From positions 2,418,001 through 2,482,000 of the forward strand of contig OZ251230.1 of NCBI GenBank assembly GCA_965240325.2: 64,000 nucleotides of DNA, written 5' to 3'. Within the stretch, counting starts at the first letter, position 1. The number at the start of each line of letters is the position of its first letter. The DNA is from Rebecca billardiae RCC1528 (lineage: Eukaryota > Haptophyta). The notes beneath the pieces are model-generated. The model was not told the origin of the DNA. It saw nothing but the letters and a program-made list of their open reading frames with translations, and ran no database searches. Both the position numbers and the translations under genes were made by a program. Shown one piece after another: positions 21,304 through 31,202 of this stretch.

Positions 21304-21828
21304 ATGTCGAAGCGCAGCGCAGAGGAGAGCCGGAAGGCCGTGGGCTCTGCCGACACCGGGCTGACGCCGCGCGTCACCGCGGCGCTGTCACTCACCGGGA
21401 CGAGGTCGACTACCCCTCGCCTAGCTGCGACGGCGTCCCCCAGGCAATCCGCCGCCGCCGGCCGCGGCCCAGGGACGGACGACGACGAGGTGGACGCACC
21501 ACCGCTACTCGAGCTGGATGGCGCGCGCACGCCGCCCGTTCAGCTTAGCTACATGCCAGCCGCCGAGACGGAGTGGCACTCCGTGCCCAAGCGCCGCAGC
21601 AGCCGGCGCACGCGCGGCGAGGCCCCGCTCGCAATCAACGTGGCCTGCGCCCTCCAGGCGGCGGACGAGCTGAACAACGACGAAGACGACTACGGCGTGA
21701 TCTATGCCGCACATGCGAAGCAGGGCCGCAACCCGCGCGGCAAGCACTCGCAGACGTACACCGCCGCCCTCAAGCGCAACTATGCGATCGAGAAGCGCAA
21801 CGTGCAGCGCGGGGGCACCAAGAGGTGA
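21304..21828 (+). CDS. Small basic protein of unknown function
   Basis: A 174-residue protein from the ATG at 21304. Its first half is Ser/Thr/Ala-rich and probably disordered. The second half is charged and looks better ordered: VPKRRSSRRTRGEAPLAI, then ELNNDEDDYGVIYAA, then QTYTAALKRNYAIEKRNVQRG at the C-terminus. No signal peptide or membrane segment. I do not recognise a family; the basic clusters would fit a nuclear or nucleic-acid-binding protein. It is divergent from the gene at 20986 with a 317-base shared upstream region. Confidence 0.5.
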   Translation: MSKRSAEESRKAVGSADTGLTPRVTAALSLTGTRSTTPRLAATASPRQSAAAGRGPGTDDDEVDAPPLLELDGARTPPVQLSYMPAAETEWHSVPKRRSSRRTRGEAPLAINVACALQAADELNNDEDDYGVIYAAHAKQGRNPRGKHSQTYTAALKRNYAIEKRNVQRGGTKR

Positions 21829-22135
21829 GCTGGCGCTGAGCGCCTAGCTAGGTCGACGCCCGTCGCCACCGCGGGCGTAGTCGACGGGGGCTGCCGTCCA
21901 TCGTGCCGCTCGCGCCCCCAACGTCGATCGCCATCGCCGCTGCCGTGGCCCAGCGAGAGCTGCGAGTCTGATCATGGCCATCCGGGCGGCTGCGCCCCCG
22001 CGCACCCCGGGCTCAGTCGGTGTTAATCTCGCAGCCTGCCTGAGCTAGATGTGCGTCTCTTATTCTTATTAGTCAACTGCAGTCGCCGCCTGCTCCGTGC
22101 TCGCGCAGCCTAGCCGCCGATATATATATCGTAGG

Positions 22136-22432
22136 ATGGCGCGCGCCGGCAGCTCCGACGCGGACCCGCCGGCCGCGGCCCGCCGCGCGGGGCCGCGGCC
22201 GCGCCGGGGGCGGCGCCGGCGCCGCGGGCCTCAGACCACTGACGCCCTGACCCGGCCGCCTCCGCGCGGCCTCCGGAGTCCGGAGCCGGCGCGGGCGACG
22301 CCAGTGGCGACACCGTCGACCGTGACCGAGTCCGACGACGATTCACGCCGGCCGCCGCGGGCCGGCAGGCCGCTGCCGGCCGCCGCGCGGACCGTTCGGA
22401 CCGACCTGAGTCACTTCGGAGTGACGGAGTAG
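22136..22432 (+). CDS. Weak small open reading frame
   Basis: Ninety-eight codons from an ATG that follows a TATATATATCG stretch by a few bases. Content is Arg, Pro, Ala and Gly with an acidic TESDDDS patch. It could equally be chance in GC-rich DNA; no family is recognisable. Confidence 0.18.
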   Translation: MARAGSSDADPPAAARRAGPRPRRGRRRRRGPQTTDALTRPPPRGLRSPEPARATPVATPSTVTESDDDSRRPPRAGRPLPAAARTVRTDLSHFGVTE

Positions 22433-22576
22433 GCCGCCGCTCCGGTCCGTACGTTAGGCTATATATACGTCACTGCCTGAGTGTAAGCCAGTCCGAGAGA
22501 GTCGAACCGGTCTGTACGGTGTCTAGTGACTTCAGTATAGACTCGTATAGTTATATTAGAGTGCATGCACTGTCTG

Positions 22577-23106
22577 TGTAGTACAGGCAATCGCGGGCAA
22601 TAAGAAGTCAGAGATCTCACGGCTAGCCTCAGTTTCTTAGCCGTTCGGTAGCCCGAGCGCCTACGGAGTCTCAGTTTCTTAGCTAGGTCCGCCCGCCGCG
22701 CAGGCGCGGGGGGCGCAGGGGGGCAGACCGCAGAGCCCCCCGCTGAGTCTTTAGGCCCGGCCGGCGAGGCCGACGAAAATTTTGGGCCTTTTTGGAGCAA
22801 ATCTGGCATGATCGATGTTGCATGGATGCTGCGGTGCACTGGCCAGGAGTCAGTCATCAGGAGAAGTCGGGACTTGGCCTGTACTCGTAGTCGGGCCGCG
22901 CGCCGCGTCCCCGACGGGCCGACTGCGCCTCGCCCCTCGGCGGACCACTCGTCAGCCGGGACGACGTAGTCCCGGTTTCTTAGTGTGACTATGCGTATAG
23001 CGAACCAGCCAATCGCTAGCCTCAGTTTCTAGGCCAGATCCGCAGATAGCAAGCCCCAGTTTCTTAACGTGACAGCTCCTTATTGCCCGCGATGGCCTGT
23101 ACTAAA
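22577..23106. mobile_element. Non-autonomous inverted-repeat element (MITE-like), 530 bp
   Basis: The first 31 bases (22577-22607) and the reverse complement of the last 31 (23076-23106) match at 28 positions; both share TAGTACAGGC and ATCGCGGGCAATAAG. The element is flanked directly by the 5-bp duplication GTCTG (22572-22576 and 23107-23111). The interior has no transposase-like frame. It carries several copies of a CTCAGTTTCTTAG-like motif near both ends. Ends plus target duplication make a cut-and-paste DNA transposon derivative the best reading. Confidence 0.85.
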
Positions 23107-24998
23107 GTCTGATTTATGAATATAATAAGTGAGTCGGTCGACAGCGCGCGAGTCCCGGTCCGGTCAGCGGGTCAGTCCCGGCGGCGGGCGCGGCGCGCCG
23201 CGCGCCCGCGTATACAGACTCAGCAGTAAGTCACGGCGGCGCGGCGACCGTGATCCGAATCAGTCTGCTGTATGATTACATTTACTGCGGCACCGTCACA
23301 GGACCTGAGTACGCGACGACAGATGCCGAGAACTTCGTCAGTCACAGTTCTGCCGTCATGACCGACTAATAATACGCGCGTATGATGAGAGAACGAGCAG
23401 CTAGTACTCTAGTAGCCGTGAATAACGTAGTGTCGCGTCTCAGAGCCATCAGTAGGCGCCCAGTCGTTGGCTCGGATTTGACAGTATCAAATAATCAGCT
23501 TACTGCTGCGTAATTTTCTGAGATTAACGCGGGTGAGTACTAGTTGTCAGTCCACGACCGTAGGCGTACTACGACTGATGATAATTATATTAGAATACCG
23601 CCACAGACGGCGCCCGAGCTACTCAGTTTATAGCTGCTCCCGCCGTGCTAGTTACTCGGCTGCTGACTCAGTTAAGACTCAGCAGATGAAGTAAGTGAAC
23701 TCGGTCGTTCGCGGGCGCGCGCCGACGGCACTCGGCATATATACGGGAGTACTGCGGGACGACTAACTGGCCGCTGAACAGAATACAGCAGGCATACTTT
23801 AGCGCCAGCCTAGTCGCTGGCATGGGCTTACCGTCGACTGCGGCGCATTGACTCGGGTCTGCCGCCGCCCCGAGCTGGCGCCGGTCGCGCGGGCCCGGGG
23901 TGCCGGTACAGAACTCTGTGTGAGGCAACGACCTGCACCTCCGCAGCCCGCGCACGGAGAGTGCCCCAGGCGCACGCCCGGCGCGGCCGCAGATACTATA
24001 GCCGTGACATTCAGCGCAAACGTTCTAGTTGAGTGAAGTTGAGTGCTTGAGCCGTCACGGCCCCACGGGCGTCAGTGTGCGCACGTTATCAGTCGACTCA
24101 GTAAACTGAAATATCAGTCCAGACGAGAGACGATGGCGCAATCATTTGACGTCGCGGGTGCCCTGAGCTCCGGGTCGGCGTTCCTTCGAATTGACGCGGA
24201 AATGCCGTGCGGCATTTATACGGTCATCCGTGAGCCATGATTCAGAATTGGCCACGTCATCACGTAATCGTGTCAGTTTGGGTGTGCCAAAGTCCCGGTC
24301 AGATTGGTAAGGCCCACGTGACTGCACTAGCTACTGCTGATTTGATGCCAGCTAGTCACACGAAGAGCTGCACAGTCGGCGCTCCGTCGCTGGCTTGCTG
24401 CTGAGTACTAGTACATGACTGCCGTGCACTGCGTGATACAGCCAGCGGCGCCGCAGCTGCGACTGAGTGAGGCGGCTCGCGCGAACCGTGCCGCCGTCTC
24501 GACTGCTTCTGCTTCTGGCTGCACATGCGCGCGACTCAGATCGCCGAGGCGAAGACGGCGGGCGAGGATGCATCAGCATTGCTGGATGCGAAGCGAGCGG
24601 GCAGGCCTACGCGCTACACGTTCATCAAGAGCCACCAGCATGCGCGCGGTGGCACGGCGGCCTGCGCTCTCTACTGAGCGCGCTACGATCCAGACACCAC
24701 GGTCGGAGCGGTCGGAGTGAAAGCTTTCGGAGCGCTTTGCCGGCATCGAGTCTGCCCCCTTGGCGGTCCTCGCAACACCCATGATGGCACGTGACGGGCA
24801 CCAAGCGAGGCCGTCACGGGGGCTTGGGCGACGGGCGGATAGGTGGCAGCCATGAAGCACGGTCGCAATTCGCATGGTCCGGACGGCACTGCGCAGCACC
24901 GGAGTCAAGGAGTGGGCACTGCTCAGGCTGGGTAAGCAAGGCGCGCTCGCGCGCAAGGCTTGTCTAGACCGCCCGCCCCGGGCCCCGCGCCGCCGTTG

Positions 24999-26255
24999 AT
25001 GTCGTCATCGTTGCTCGCGCCGACAACGCGCCCGCCGGGCGCCGGCGGCCCGCAGTCGCTGCCGGACACGGACCTGGCGAACGACGTGATCTGCACCTCG
25101 ACGGACGTGCACCAGGAGTCCTTCGACGCCGTCTTCCGCCGCGCTCACCCCGCGCAGCTGCTCGTGCCTCTCTTCCAGCGGCGCTACTGCTGGGAGCAGC
25201 CGCAGTGGGCCAAGCTGATGAGCGACGTCGAGGGCGCGGCGAGCTCGGGGAAGCAGCTCTTCCTCGGCCGCGTCCTCGTCTTCGTCGGCCCGAACGACCC
25301 GCGCACGCTCGTGTGCGACGGGCAGCAGCGGCTTGTCTCGCTCACGCTGCTGCTGGCCGCGCTGCGTGACGCCGCGCTCGAGCTGGGCGGCGCGGAGGGC
25401 GAGGCGCTGGCGGGCGAGGTGGACGGCATGCTGTTCCTCGATGCCGCCGCGCGCGACCGCACCACCCTCGTCCCGACCAACGACGACCGCGCCGCGTACG
25501 CCGTCGCGCTCGCGCGGCGCGGCGAGCCGCCGGCACACTTTGGCTTCGGCGCGGCCGCGCCCGCCGCCGCCGGCGCCGGCGGCGAGGACGACGGCGAGCC
25601 CGATTCGGACACGTCGACGGGCGAGAAGCTGCTCGCGTGCAAGCACTTCTTCGTCGAGCGCGTGCGCGCGCACATCGAGCTGCACGTCCCGCCATCCGCC
25701 GACGCGGCCGCGCGCGGCGCGGCCGCGCGCGAGCGCGTCGCGGCGCTTGTGGATGGTGTGCGCACGCGCTGCGGCCTCGTGTGGTTCAAGCTGAAGGAGG
25801 ACGAGCAGGTGCACCGCGTGTTCGAGGAGCACGCGCACCGCGAGAAGGCGCTGAAGACGCTGTGGAACTTCGACATGCCCGGCATGCAGGTCGCCGGCTG
25901 CGACCTCATCAGGAACCTTCTGTTGAGCGCCATCCAGCCCGAGGGCGCGCAGCGCGGCGTGCACGACAAGCTGTGGGTGCCGATGGAGCGCGCGGCGACG
26001 GGCGGCTCGGGCGCGCCGTTCGACCTCGAGGCGTTCTTCATGACCTTCCTCCACGCCGTCGGCTACTCCGTCGGCGCGCGCCCCGAGCTCTACTCTGGCT
26101 TCCGCAGCTGGCTCGAGCGCGGGCTGCTGGACGGGGTGGCGCGCGACGACGGCGCCGCGGTGACGCGTGCGGTCAGCGAGGGGCTTCAGACCATGCTCAC
26201 GGAGGCGCGCAAGTGGGAGGCGCACGTGCACCGGCGCGAGCAGGCGGCGGCGTGA
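24999..26255 (+). CDS. DUF262 domain protein (GmrSD-like N-terminal domain)
   Basis: A 418-residue protein from the ATG at 24999. It matches the DUF262 family: LLVPLFQRRYCWEQPQW (about 55-70), FLGRVLVF (88-95), CDGQQRLVSLTLLLAALRD (106-124, with the family's DGQQR) and CDLIRNLLL near residue 302. In bacteria DUF262 proteins include the nucleotide-dependent half of GmrSD type IV restriction systems that act on modified DNA, usually with a DUF1524 HNH nuclease. I see no HNH motif here, and none in the neighbouring genes. A Gly/Asp-rich insert around residues 185-208 and host-like codon use show it is established in this genome. Its substrate and partner are unknown. Confidence 0.78.
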   Translation: MSSSLLAPTTRPPGAGGPQSLPDTDLANDVICTSTDVHQESFDAVFRRAHPAQLLVPLFQRRYCWEQPQWAKLMSDVEGAASSGKQLFLGRVLVFVGPNDPRTLVCDGQQRLVSLTLLLAALRDAALELGGAEGEALAGEVDGMLFLDAAARDRTTLVPTNDDRAAYAVALARRGEPPAHFGFGAAAPAAAGAGGEDDGEPDSDTSTGEKLLACKHFFVERVRAHIELHVPPSADAAARGAAARERVAALVDGVRTRCGLVWFKLKEDEQVHRVFEEHAHREKALKTLWNFDMPGMQVAGCDLIRNLLLSAIQPEGAQRGVHDKLWVPMERAATGGSGAPFDLEAFFMTFLHAVGYSVGARPELYSGFRSWLERGLLDGVARDDGAAVTRAVSEGLQTMLTEARKWEAHVHRREQAAA

Positions 26256-27426
26256 GCCACGCGCGCGCGCGCGCGGGCTGCTCCCGCCGGGCTCGCCGCC
26301 TGCCTCTGCGCCGCGCGCTCGGCCGTCAGCAGTCGGCGGTTGGCGTGGCGCAGCTGCCGTCCGGCGCGCGGCGCGCGCCTCCGCGCCCGCACGCCACGGC
26401 CTGGGTTGCTGCTGCTGCTGCTGCGGGTGGGTGGGCCTGGGCGCTAGCCTGGGCCGCGCGCGCGAGTGGATGCGCGTGGCCGCGTGCATGGCGTTGGGCG
26501 TGAAGGCTGCCCGGACGATGCGAAGGCTGCCAACTGCTCGGAGCAGCAGCTGGTCGCGTAGTGATGAAGATCGATGACGATGGCACTGCGACGGCGAGGC
26601 CGCGGGCCGCGCGGGCGGGCCGCCGTTGACACGGCACTCCGAGCCGTGCAGCAGCCTGCGAAGACAAGTTCACGACGACATCAATATGCTGATGATGACG
26701 ATCGACCGTTATTATTATTGCCACTGATGAGTGTCTGGTGATGCCCGGAGGCCGGACTATATCTACGACCGATTAATACCGGTATATAGTTATTATATAT
26801 CGATATATATTTAAAATCTAAATACATTATATATAATATTTTAATAACCCGGTATATATATTAACGACGTGGTATGCAACGGGCAGGCGTCAAAGTCAGC
26901 AAGCTGTAGCAGCAGATCGAGCCGAGCAGAGACAAACACCAGGATCAGCGCGAGCTCCTCGCTGTCGTCCCCCCCCCCTCGTAGTCGCCCATCACTCCAT
27001 CGCCGAGCGGAAGCTCGACGCACCGTCTGGCGTCGACGCGCGCGCGCCACCGCGGTGGTCGCGGTGCCACGCGTCGTCAGCCTATATATATATATGCTCA
27101 GATGCGCGCTGATCATCGCCATATCGGGTCACATCGACTTGATGACGATGACGACGATTCTGCGAGTGCTGATGATAATCTCAGCAGTGACAATTGTCGT
27201 CGTCTGTATCACGTTCGTCACTGGCTCATATCCACCACAGACCACCACTCTAACCAGCGGTCGAAGTTATACGAAGTAGTCGATGATGTCTGATGAGCTG
27301 GTTGTAACGATCATTACCGGGCCGGGGGCTTCACGCCGCGCGGCACCGACCGGCGGTTCGCGCGGGTCGACCACGACGACACCGCCAATCAGTGACATGC
27401 GGGACGACCCGCAACCCGCAGTCGCC
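26256..27426. other. Intergenic region with an AT-rich core
   Basis: No gene seen. Bases about 26,755-26,870 are strongly AT-rich with TATATAT runs, and a second TA run lies near 27,083-27,096. Remaining open frames are short and lack recognisable protein content. Confidence 0.6.
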
Positions 27427-28422
27427 TCACGCCGCCTCGTCCGCCTCCGACTCGTCGTCGCTGTAATGGTGTGCCTCGCCCGGCGGCGTCGGCAGCCGGA
27501 AGCAGCGGCGGAACCATTGCGCGCGCTTGTCGACATAGATGCTGCCGCCCGCGCCCTTCCACGGTGCGGCGTACGCGGCCGAGACGCTGAGCATCACGCA
27601 GAGCTCGATGGGCGGGCGTGCGCCGCGCGCCGCGCCCGCGCCGGCCGCGGGGACGAGCTTGCCGAAGACCGCGCGCGTCGCGCGCGAGCCGCGCGCAAGT
27701 GTGAACGCGCCCGGCTCGGCCAGCCAGCCGCGGTGCGCGCGCGCGAATCGCTTCGCGGTCGAGTGGCCGGAGGAGAAGCAGACGCGGCGCACGGTGGGCA
27801 GCGCCTCGAGCAGCGCGCGCACGTCGTTGGGCACCTCGGAGGCGCGCTCGATCTTCGGGTCGGTCGAGCCCTCGCGCACCGCCTCGCCAAGAACGTCCCA
27901 CACGGCGTAGCCGGCCGCGGTGAGCGCTGCGCTCGCCGCGGCGTACTCGAGTCGTGGCGCCCGCTCGTCGTTCGCATGCAGAAGGCGATCGGTGATGAAG
28001 CGCGGCGGGGTGCACCGCCGGCCGTGGCCGTCGACCCAGCCGCCCGGCGGCGGCGCGCGCACGAAGCCGAGCGCGTCGCCCACGATCCACCAGAACGCGT
28101 TGCTTGGTGTCATGTAGTACCCACTCTGCGCGAACGACGTCACCGAGGGCATCGTGCCCAGAATCAAAGTGTGCGGCGGGATGGTGGGGTCCAGGAGCGG
28201 CGGGAACGAGCGGCAGAGGTCGCGGGTCGAGCGGCCGCGCCGCGTGGGCGTGGTGAGCGGCGTCCGGCCGGGCACGTCCGGCGAGTCTGCCTCCTCGCCG
28301 CCGCCGCCGCCGCCATCGCCACCTCTGGGGGCGGAGCCGAGCGGGCTGGCGCGCGGGGTGGCGGCAGGTGCACCGCCGACGTACGGCCGAACCACCCACT
28401 GCTTGCCCACGAGCGCGTCCAT
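27427..28422 (-). CDS. Uracil-DNA glycosylase superfamily protein (hypoxanthine-DNA glycosylase type)
   Basis: A 331-residue protein from the ATG at 28422. The frame is open upstream to 28536 and encodes a hydrophobic stretch, but has no ATG. The enzyme fold is recognisable: LILGTMPSVTSF (about 86-97), YYMTPSNAFWWIV (102-114), AVWDVLGEAVREGSTD, RRVCFSSGHSTAKRF and a final MLSVSAAYA. The order and spacing match family-6 glycosylases, which remove deaminated bases such as hypoxanthine from DNA. In these the NAFW and PSxSPA-like motifs contact the base; here the latter is SVSAAY. The N-terminal 85 residues are Gly-, Pro- and Ser-rich and unrelated to the fold. It is divergent from the gene at 28557, 134 bases away. 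Confidence 0.75.
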   Translation of the reverse strand: MDALVGKQWVVRPYVGGAPAATPRASPLGSAPRGGDGGGGGGEEADSPDVPGRTPLTTPTRRGRSTRDLCRSFPPLLDPTIPPHTLILGTMPSVTSFAQSGYYMTPSNAFWWIVGDALGFVRAPPPGGWVDGHGRRCTPPRFITDRLLHANDERAPRLEYAAASAALTAAGYAVWDVLGEAVREGSTDPKIERASEVPNDVRALLEALPTVRRVCFSSGHSTAKRFARAHRGWLAEPGAFTLARGSRATRAVFGKLVPAAGAGAARGARPPIELCVMLSVSAAYAAPWKGAGGSIYVDKRAQWFRRCFRLPTPPGEAHHYSDDESEADEAA

Positions 28423-28556
28423 GCGCGCCAGCCCGGGCAGGGCGACGACGAGCGCCGCCGTCAGCGCGATGGTGGCGGCCAGCGCGCACGGGTCCGCCTT
28501 GGGCGTGATCAAGACCGACTCGTCCGAGAGTGACAAGTCCGGGCGGCTATGACGCG
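28423..28556. promoter_or_regulatory. Shared divergent upstream region, 134 bp
   Basis: Separates the glycosylase ATG (28422, minus) from the TrmA-like/P-loop ATG (28557, plus). It is GC-rich with no visible TATA box. Both reading frames are open across much of it, so the true promoter may be shorter or the starts further apart. Confidence 0.4.
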
Positions 28557-29319
28557 ATGGCGGCCGCGAGTGAGCTCGCCGCGCTGCACGCGCTGCGGGC
28601 GTCCCCCACGGTGCGCCACCATGCGTGCGCGCCCGGCGCTGGGCACCGCAGCAAGCTCACTCTTGACCTCTGCCCCGAGCCCTCGCCGTCCGAGGCCGCC
28701 TCGCTCGCGCTCGCCGAGCCGGCCGTGCGCGCGCTCGCCGCGGCTGTGCTCGGCGCGACGCGGGCGAGCGGCTTGCCCGGGCTGTGGCGTGAGATGACGG
28801 TGCGCGCGGTGGACGACGGCGTGCTGCAGCTCAGGCTACTCGTCCGCCTCCCGTGCGCCACGCGCGACCTCCGGCCGGGCGCTGCACCCTGGTGTCCGGC
28901 CATCAGCGCACTTGTCGACTCGCTCGCGCGCGCTTTTGACGAATCGCTCGCGGCGGTGAGCGTGCAGTCGGACGGCGGCGCGGGGCGCACGCGGCCGCCG
29001 AAGGGCGCGGCCGAGTGCCTCGTGCACGGCGCCACCCCCTACCTCCGCCGCCGCGCGCACCCGTCCGGCAGCGCGCACGTGCTCTCGCTCGACAGCATGG
29101 CGCAGCCGTGCCGCGCGCTCGGTCGCTCGCTGGCCGAGGCGGCGGCTGCGCAGTGCGCGCGCGCGCTGCGCCGGCGGGACGAGAACTCGTGCGCCGCGGG
29201 CACGCTGGTCGTGTGCGGTCGCGACGCGCTGGCCTTCGCCTACGGCCTGTCGCACCTCTGCGCGCCGCCCGCGCCCGGCGGCGGCGCCGTGGCCGGCGGC
29301 GGCGGCGACGGCGGCGGCG

Positions 29320-29371
<52 letters not shown>

Positions 29372-31202
29372 GGGCGAGGGCAGTGGCGTTCTCGGTGGCG
29401 GCGGGGCGTGCGGGCGCGCACGCTTTGGCGCGTGCCACGTGCTCACGCACTGCGCGAGCGTGGTCGGCGACATCGAGCGCACGTGTGCCCTCCGCGCCGC
29501 GGCGGGCGCACAGGCCGAACCCGCCGCCGCCGCGGGCCCACGTGGCGGCGCCAGCGCCCCGGCGTGTGCGCCGCCGCGCGCGCAGCAGCCGCGCGCGACC
29601 CTGATTGCGCGGCGCGGCGCCGGCTATGCGGACGCACTGAGCGCGCTGCTGGGCGGGCGGGCGGCACAGCCGGGCGCGGGCGTGGCGGGCGGCGAGGGCT
29701 CACGCGCCGCCGCCGCCGAGCCGGGCACGGCTGCACTCGTCATCGTCACTGCGGGGCGGCGCGGCCTGGGCGCGGAGGCGTGCGCCGCCCTCTGCGCCCT
29801 CGGGCGCGTGCGCGCCGTTGGCTACGTGTGCTGCTGCGAGGCGTCGGCCGCGGCCGACCTGTCCGTGCTCGTGGGGCCCGGCGCGGCGCGCTTCGTGTGC
29901 ACGGATGCGCGGCGCCACGCGCCCGCGCCGCACGCCGGAGGCGCGCGCGCCGACTGCGCGGACGCCGCTGGCCTCGTTCTGTGGGCGTGGCTGGAGCGCG
30001 CGCCGCCGCTGCCGAGCTGCGTTCAGCTCGCCGGCCCGCCGGCGGTGGGCAAGTCGACGGTCGCGCGCGCGATCGCGCGCGCGCTCGCCGAGCCCGCCGC
30101 GCCGGGGCCGGGCGGGGCGGCGGGCGCGCTTGCGCGGGGCGCGGACGGCGCGCGCACCGAGCAGGACCACGGCTGGCTGGTACGCACCCAGCCGCCTTGG
30201 CTCCCGGACTCCTCCGGCCCAGGCCCGGACTCCTCCGGCCCAGGCCCGGACTCCTGGCCTCCTCCCGCCCAGGCCCAGGGCGGCCGGCGCGCCGCCGCCG
30301 TGCTGCTGCTCGAGCGCGATGCGATCTACGGCGCGGCGCGGCGCGGCGCGGGCGTGCGCGCGGCGCGGCGCGCGGCACATAAGGGGCTTCACGCCGCGCT
30401 CAGCGCGCCGGGGCTTGGGCGCGAGCGGTGCGTCGCCATCGTGGACTCGAACCACCTCACGGCGGGCGCGCGCGCGCAGCACGCCGCGATGCGCACGGCC
30501 GGTGCGGAGGGAGCGTGGCACCACCGCCACCTGTCGCCGGCCTCGGCGCCTGAGCCAAGCGGGCGCGCGTGGCGGCGCCTCGTCGTCATCGCCCTCAGCC
30601 CAGGCGGCCCCGACGACGAGCAGCTGTGCAGCGCGGCCCTCGCCCAGCCGGCTGCGTCTGGGAGTGGGTCTGGGAATGGCGCCGCCGGCCGCGGCGCGGC
30701 GGCGGCGCTGCGCCGGCTGCACCGCTGGGCGTCCGAGCGCTCCGGCGCGCCGCAGCATCCCACCTTCCCGCGTGCCGAGGCGGCGCGCGCCGCGCTGCTC
30801 GAGGCGTGCGTGCGATGCTGGGAGCCGCCGCAGCTGACGGAGTGTGCCGGGCCGTGCGGCGCGGCGCCCCGGCCCGCGCCGGATGCGATCGTGCGGTGCG
30901 ACGCGCGCGCGCTACGCTCGGCCGAGGTCGATGCCGGCGGCGCCCCCGCCGGCACCGCCGCCGCCACGGCCACGCCGCGCGAGCGCAGTGCCAGCAGTCC
31001 CACTGCCACAGGCTGCACAGGCGGCCGCATCGACGAGCGCGCGCTCGACGCCGTCGTGTGCCGCGTGTGGGCCGCACTCTTCTGGCGCGCGGACTGTGCG
31101 GAGGTCGACGGCGCCGCTGCCGCCGTCGAGGACGCGGAGGCGAGCCGGGCCAATGAAATCGAGGGGGCTGACGACGCCGGACCATCCGGAGGCCGTGCGT
31201 GA
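28557..31202 (+). CDS. TrmA-like methyltransferase remnant fused to a P-loop kinase-like domain
   Basis: An 881-residue protein from the ATG at 28557. Residues about 1-455 resemble the catalytic half of tRNA/rRNA uracil-5-methyltransferases. In particular, ALVIVTAGRRGLGAEACAAL (about 391-410) stands where the family has DPPRxGL, followed by VGYVCCCEASAAADL where it has YVSCNPxTLARDL. The DPPR acid, the C-N-P and other key residues are changed, so methyl transfer is doubtful. From about 484 a P-loop follows, LAGPPAVGKSTVARAIARAL (Lys 499), with a downstream VLLLERDAIY and IVDSNHLTAGARAQH that resemble the D-x-N...R region of small-molecule or polynucleotide kinases. A Gly run lies near residues 240-275, encoded by a pure GGC tract, and a short PDSSGPG repeat near residue 550. 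Target unknown. Confidence 0.6.
29275..29385 (+). repeat. GGC trinucleotide tract inside a CDS
   Basis: Nearly uninterrupted GGC codons, with a few GAC, encode a glycine run in the TrmA-like/P-loop protein. The tract is likely length-variable. Confidence 0.9.
30203..30254 (+). repeat. 21-bp tandem repeat inside a CDS
   Basis: A unit CGGACTCCTCCGGCCCAGGC is repeated about two and a half times in frame, giving PDSSGPG repeats. Confidence 0.8.

Larger units (their letters stand above)
21829..24998. other. Gene-poor region of 3.2 kb
   Basis: No confident gene. It contains a 530-bp inverted-repeat element and one weak small open frame, both listed separately. Composition is mixed, with many short AT-rich patches. 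Remaining open frames are short and look random. Confidence 0.55.

Noticed and set aside
29275-29385. GGC tract considered as a CRISPR-like or satellite array
   Set aside because: It is a simple trinucleotide run within a coding frame.
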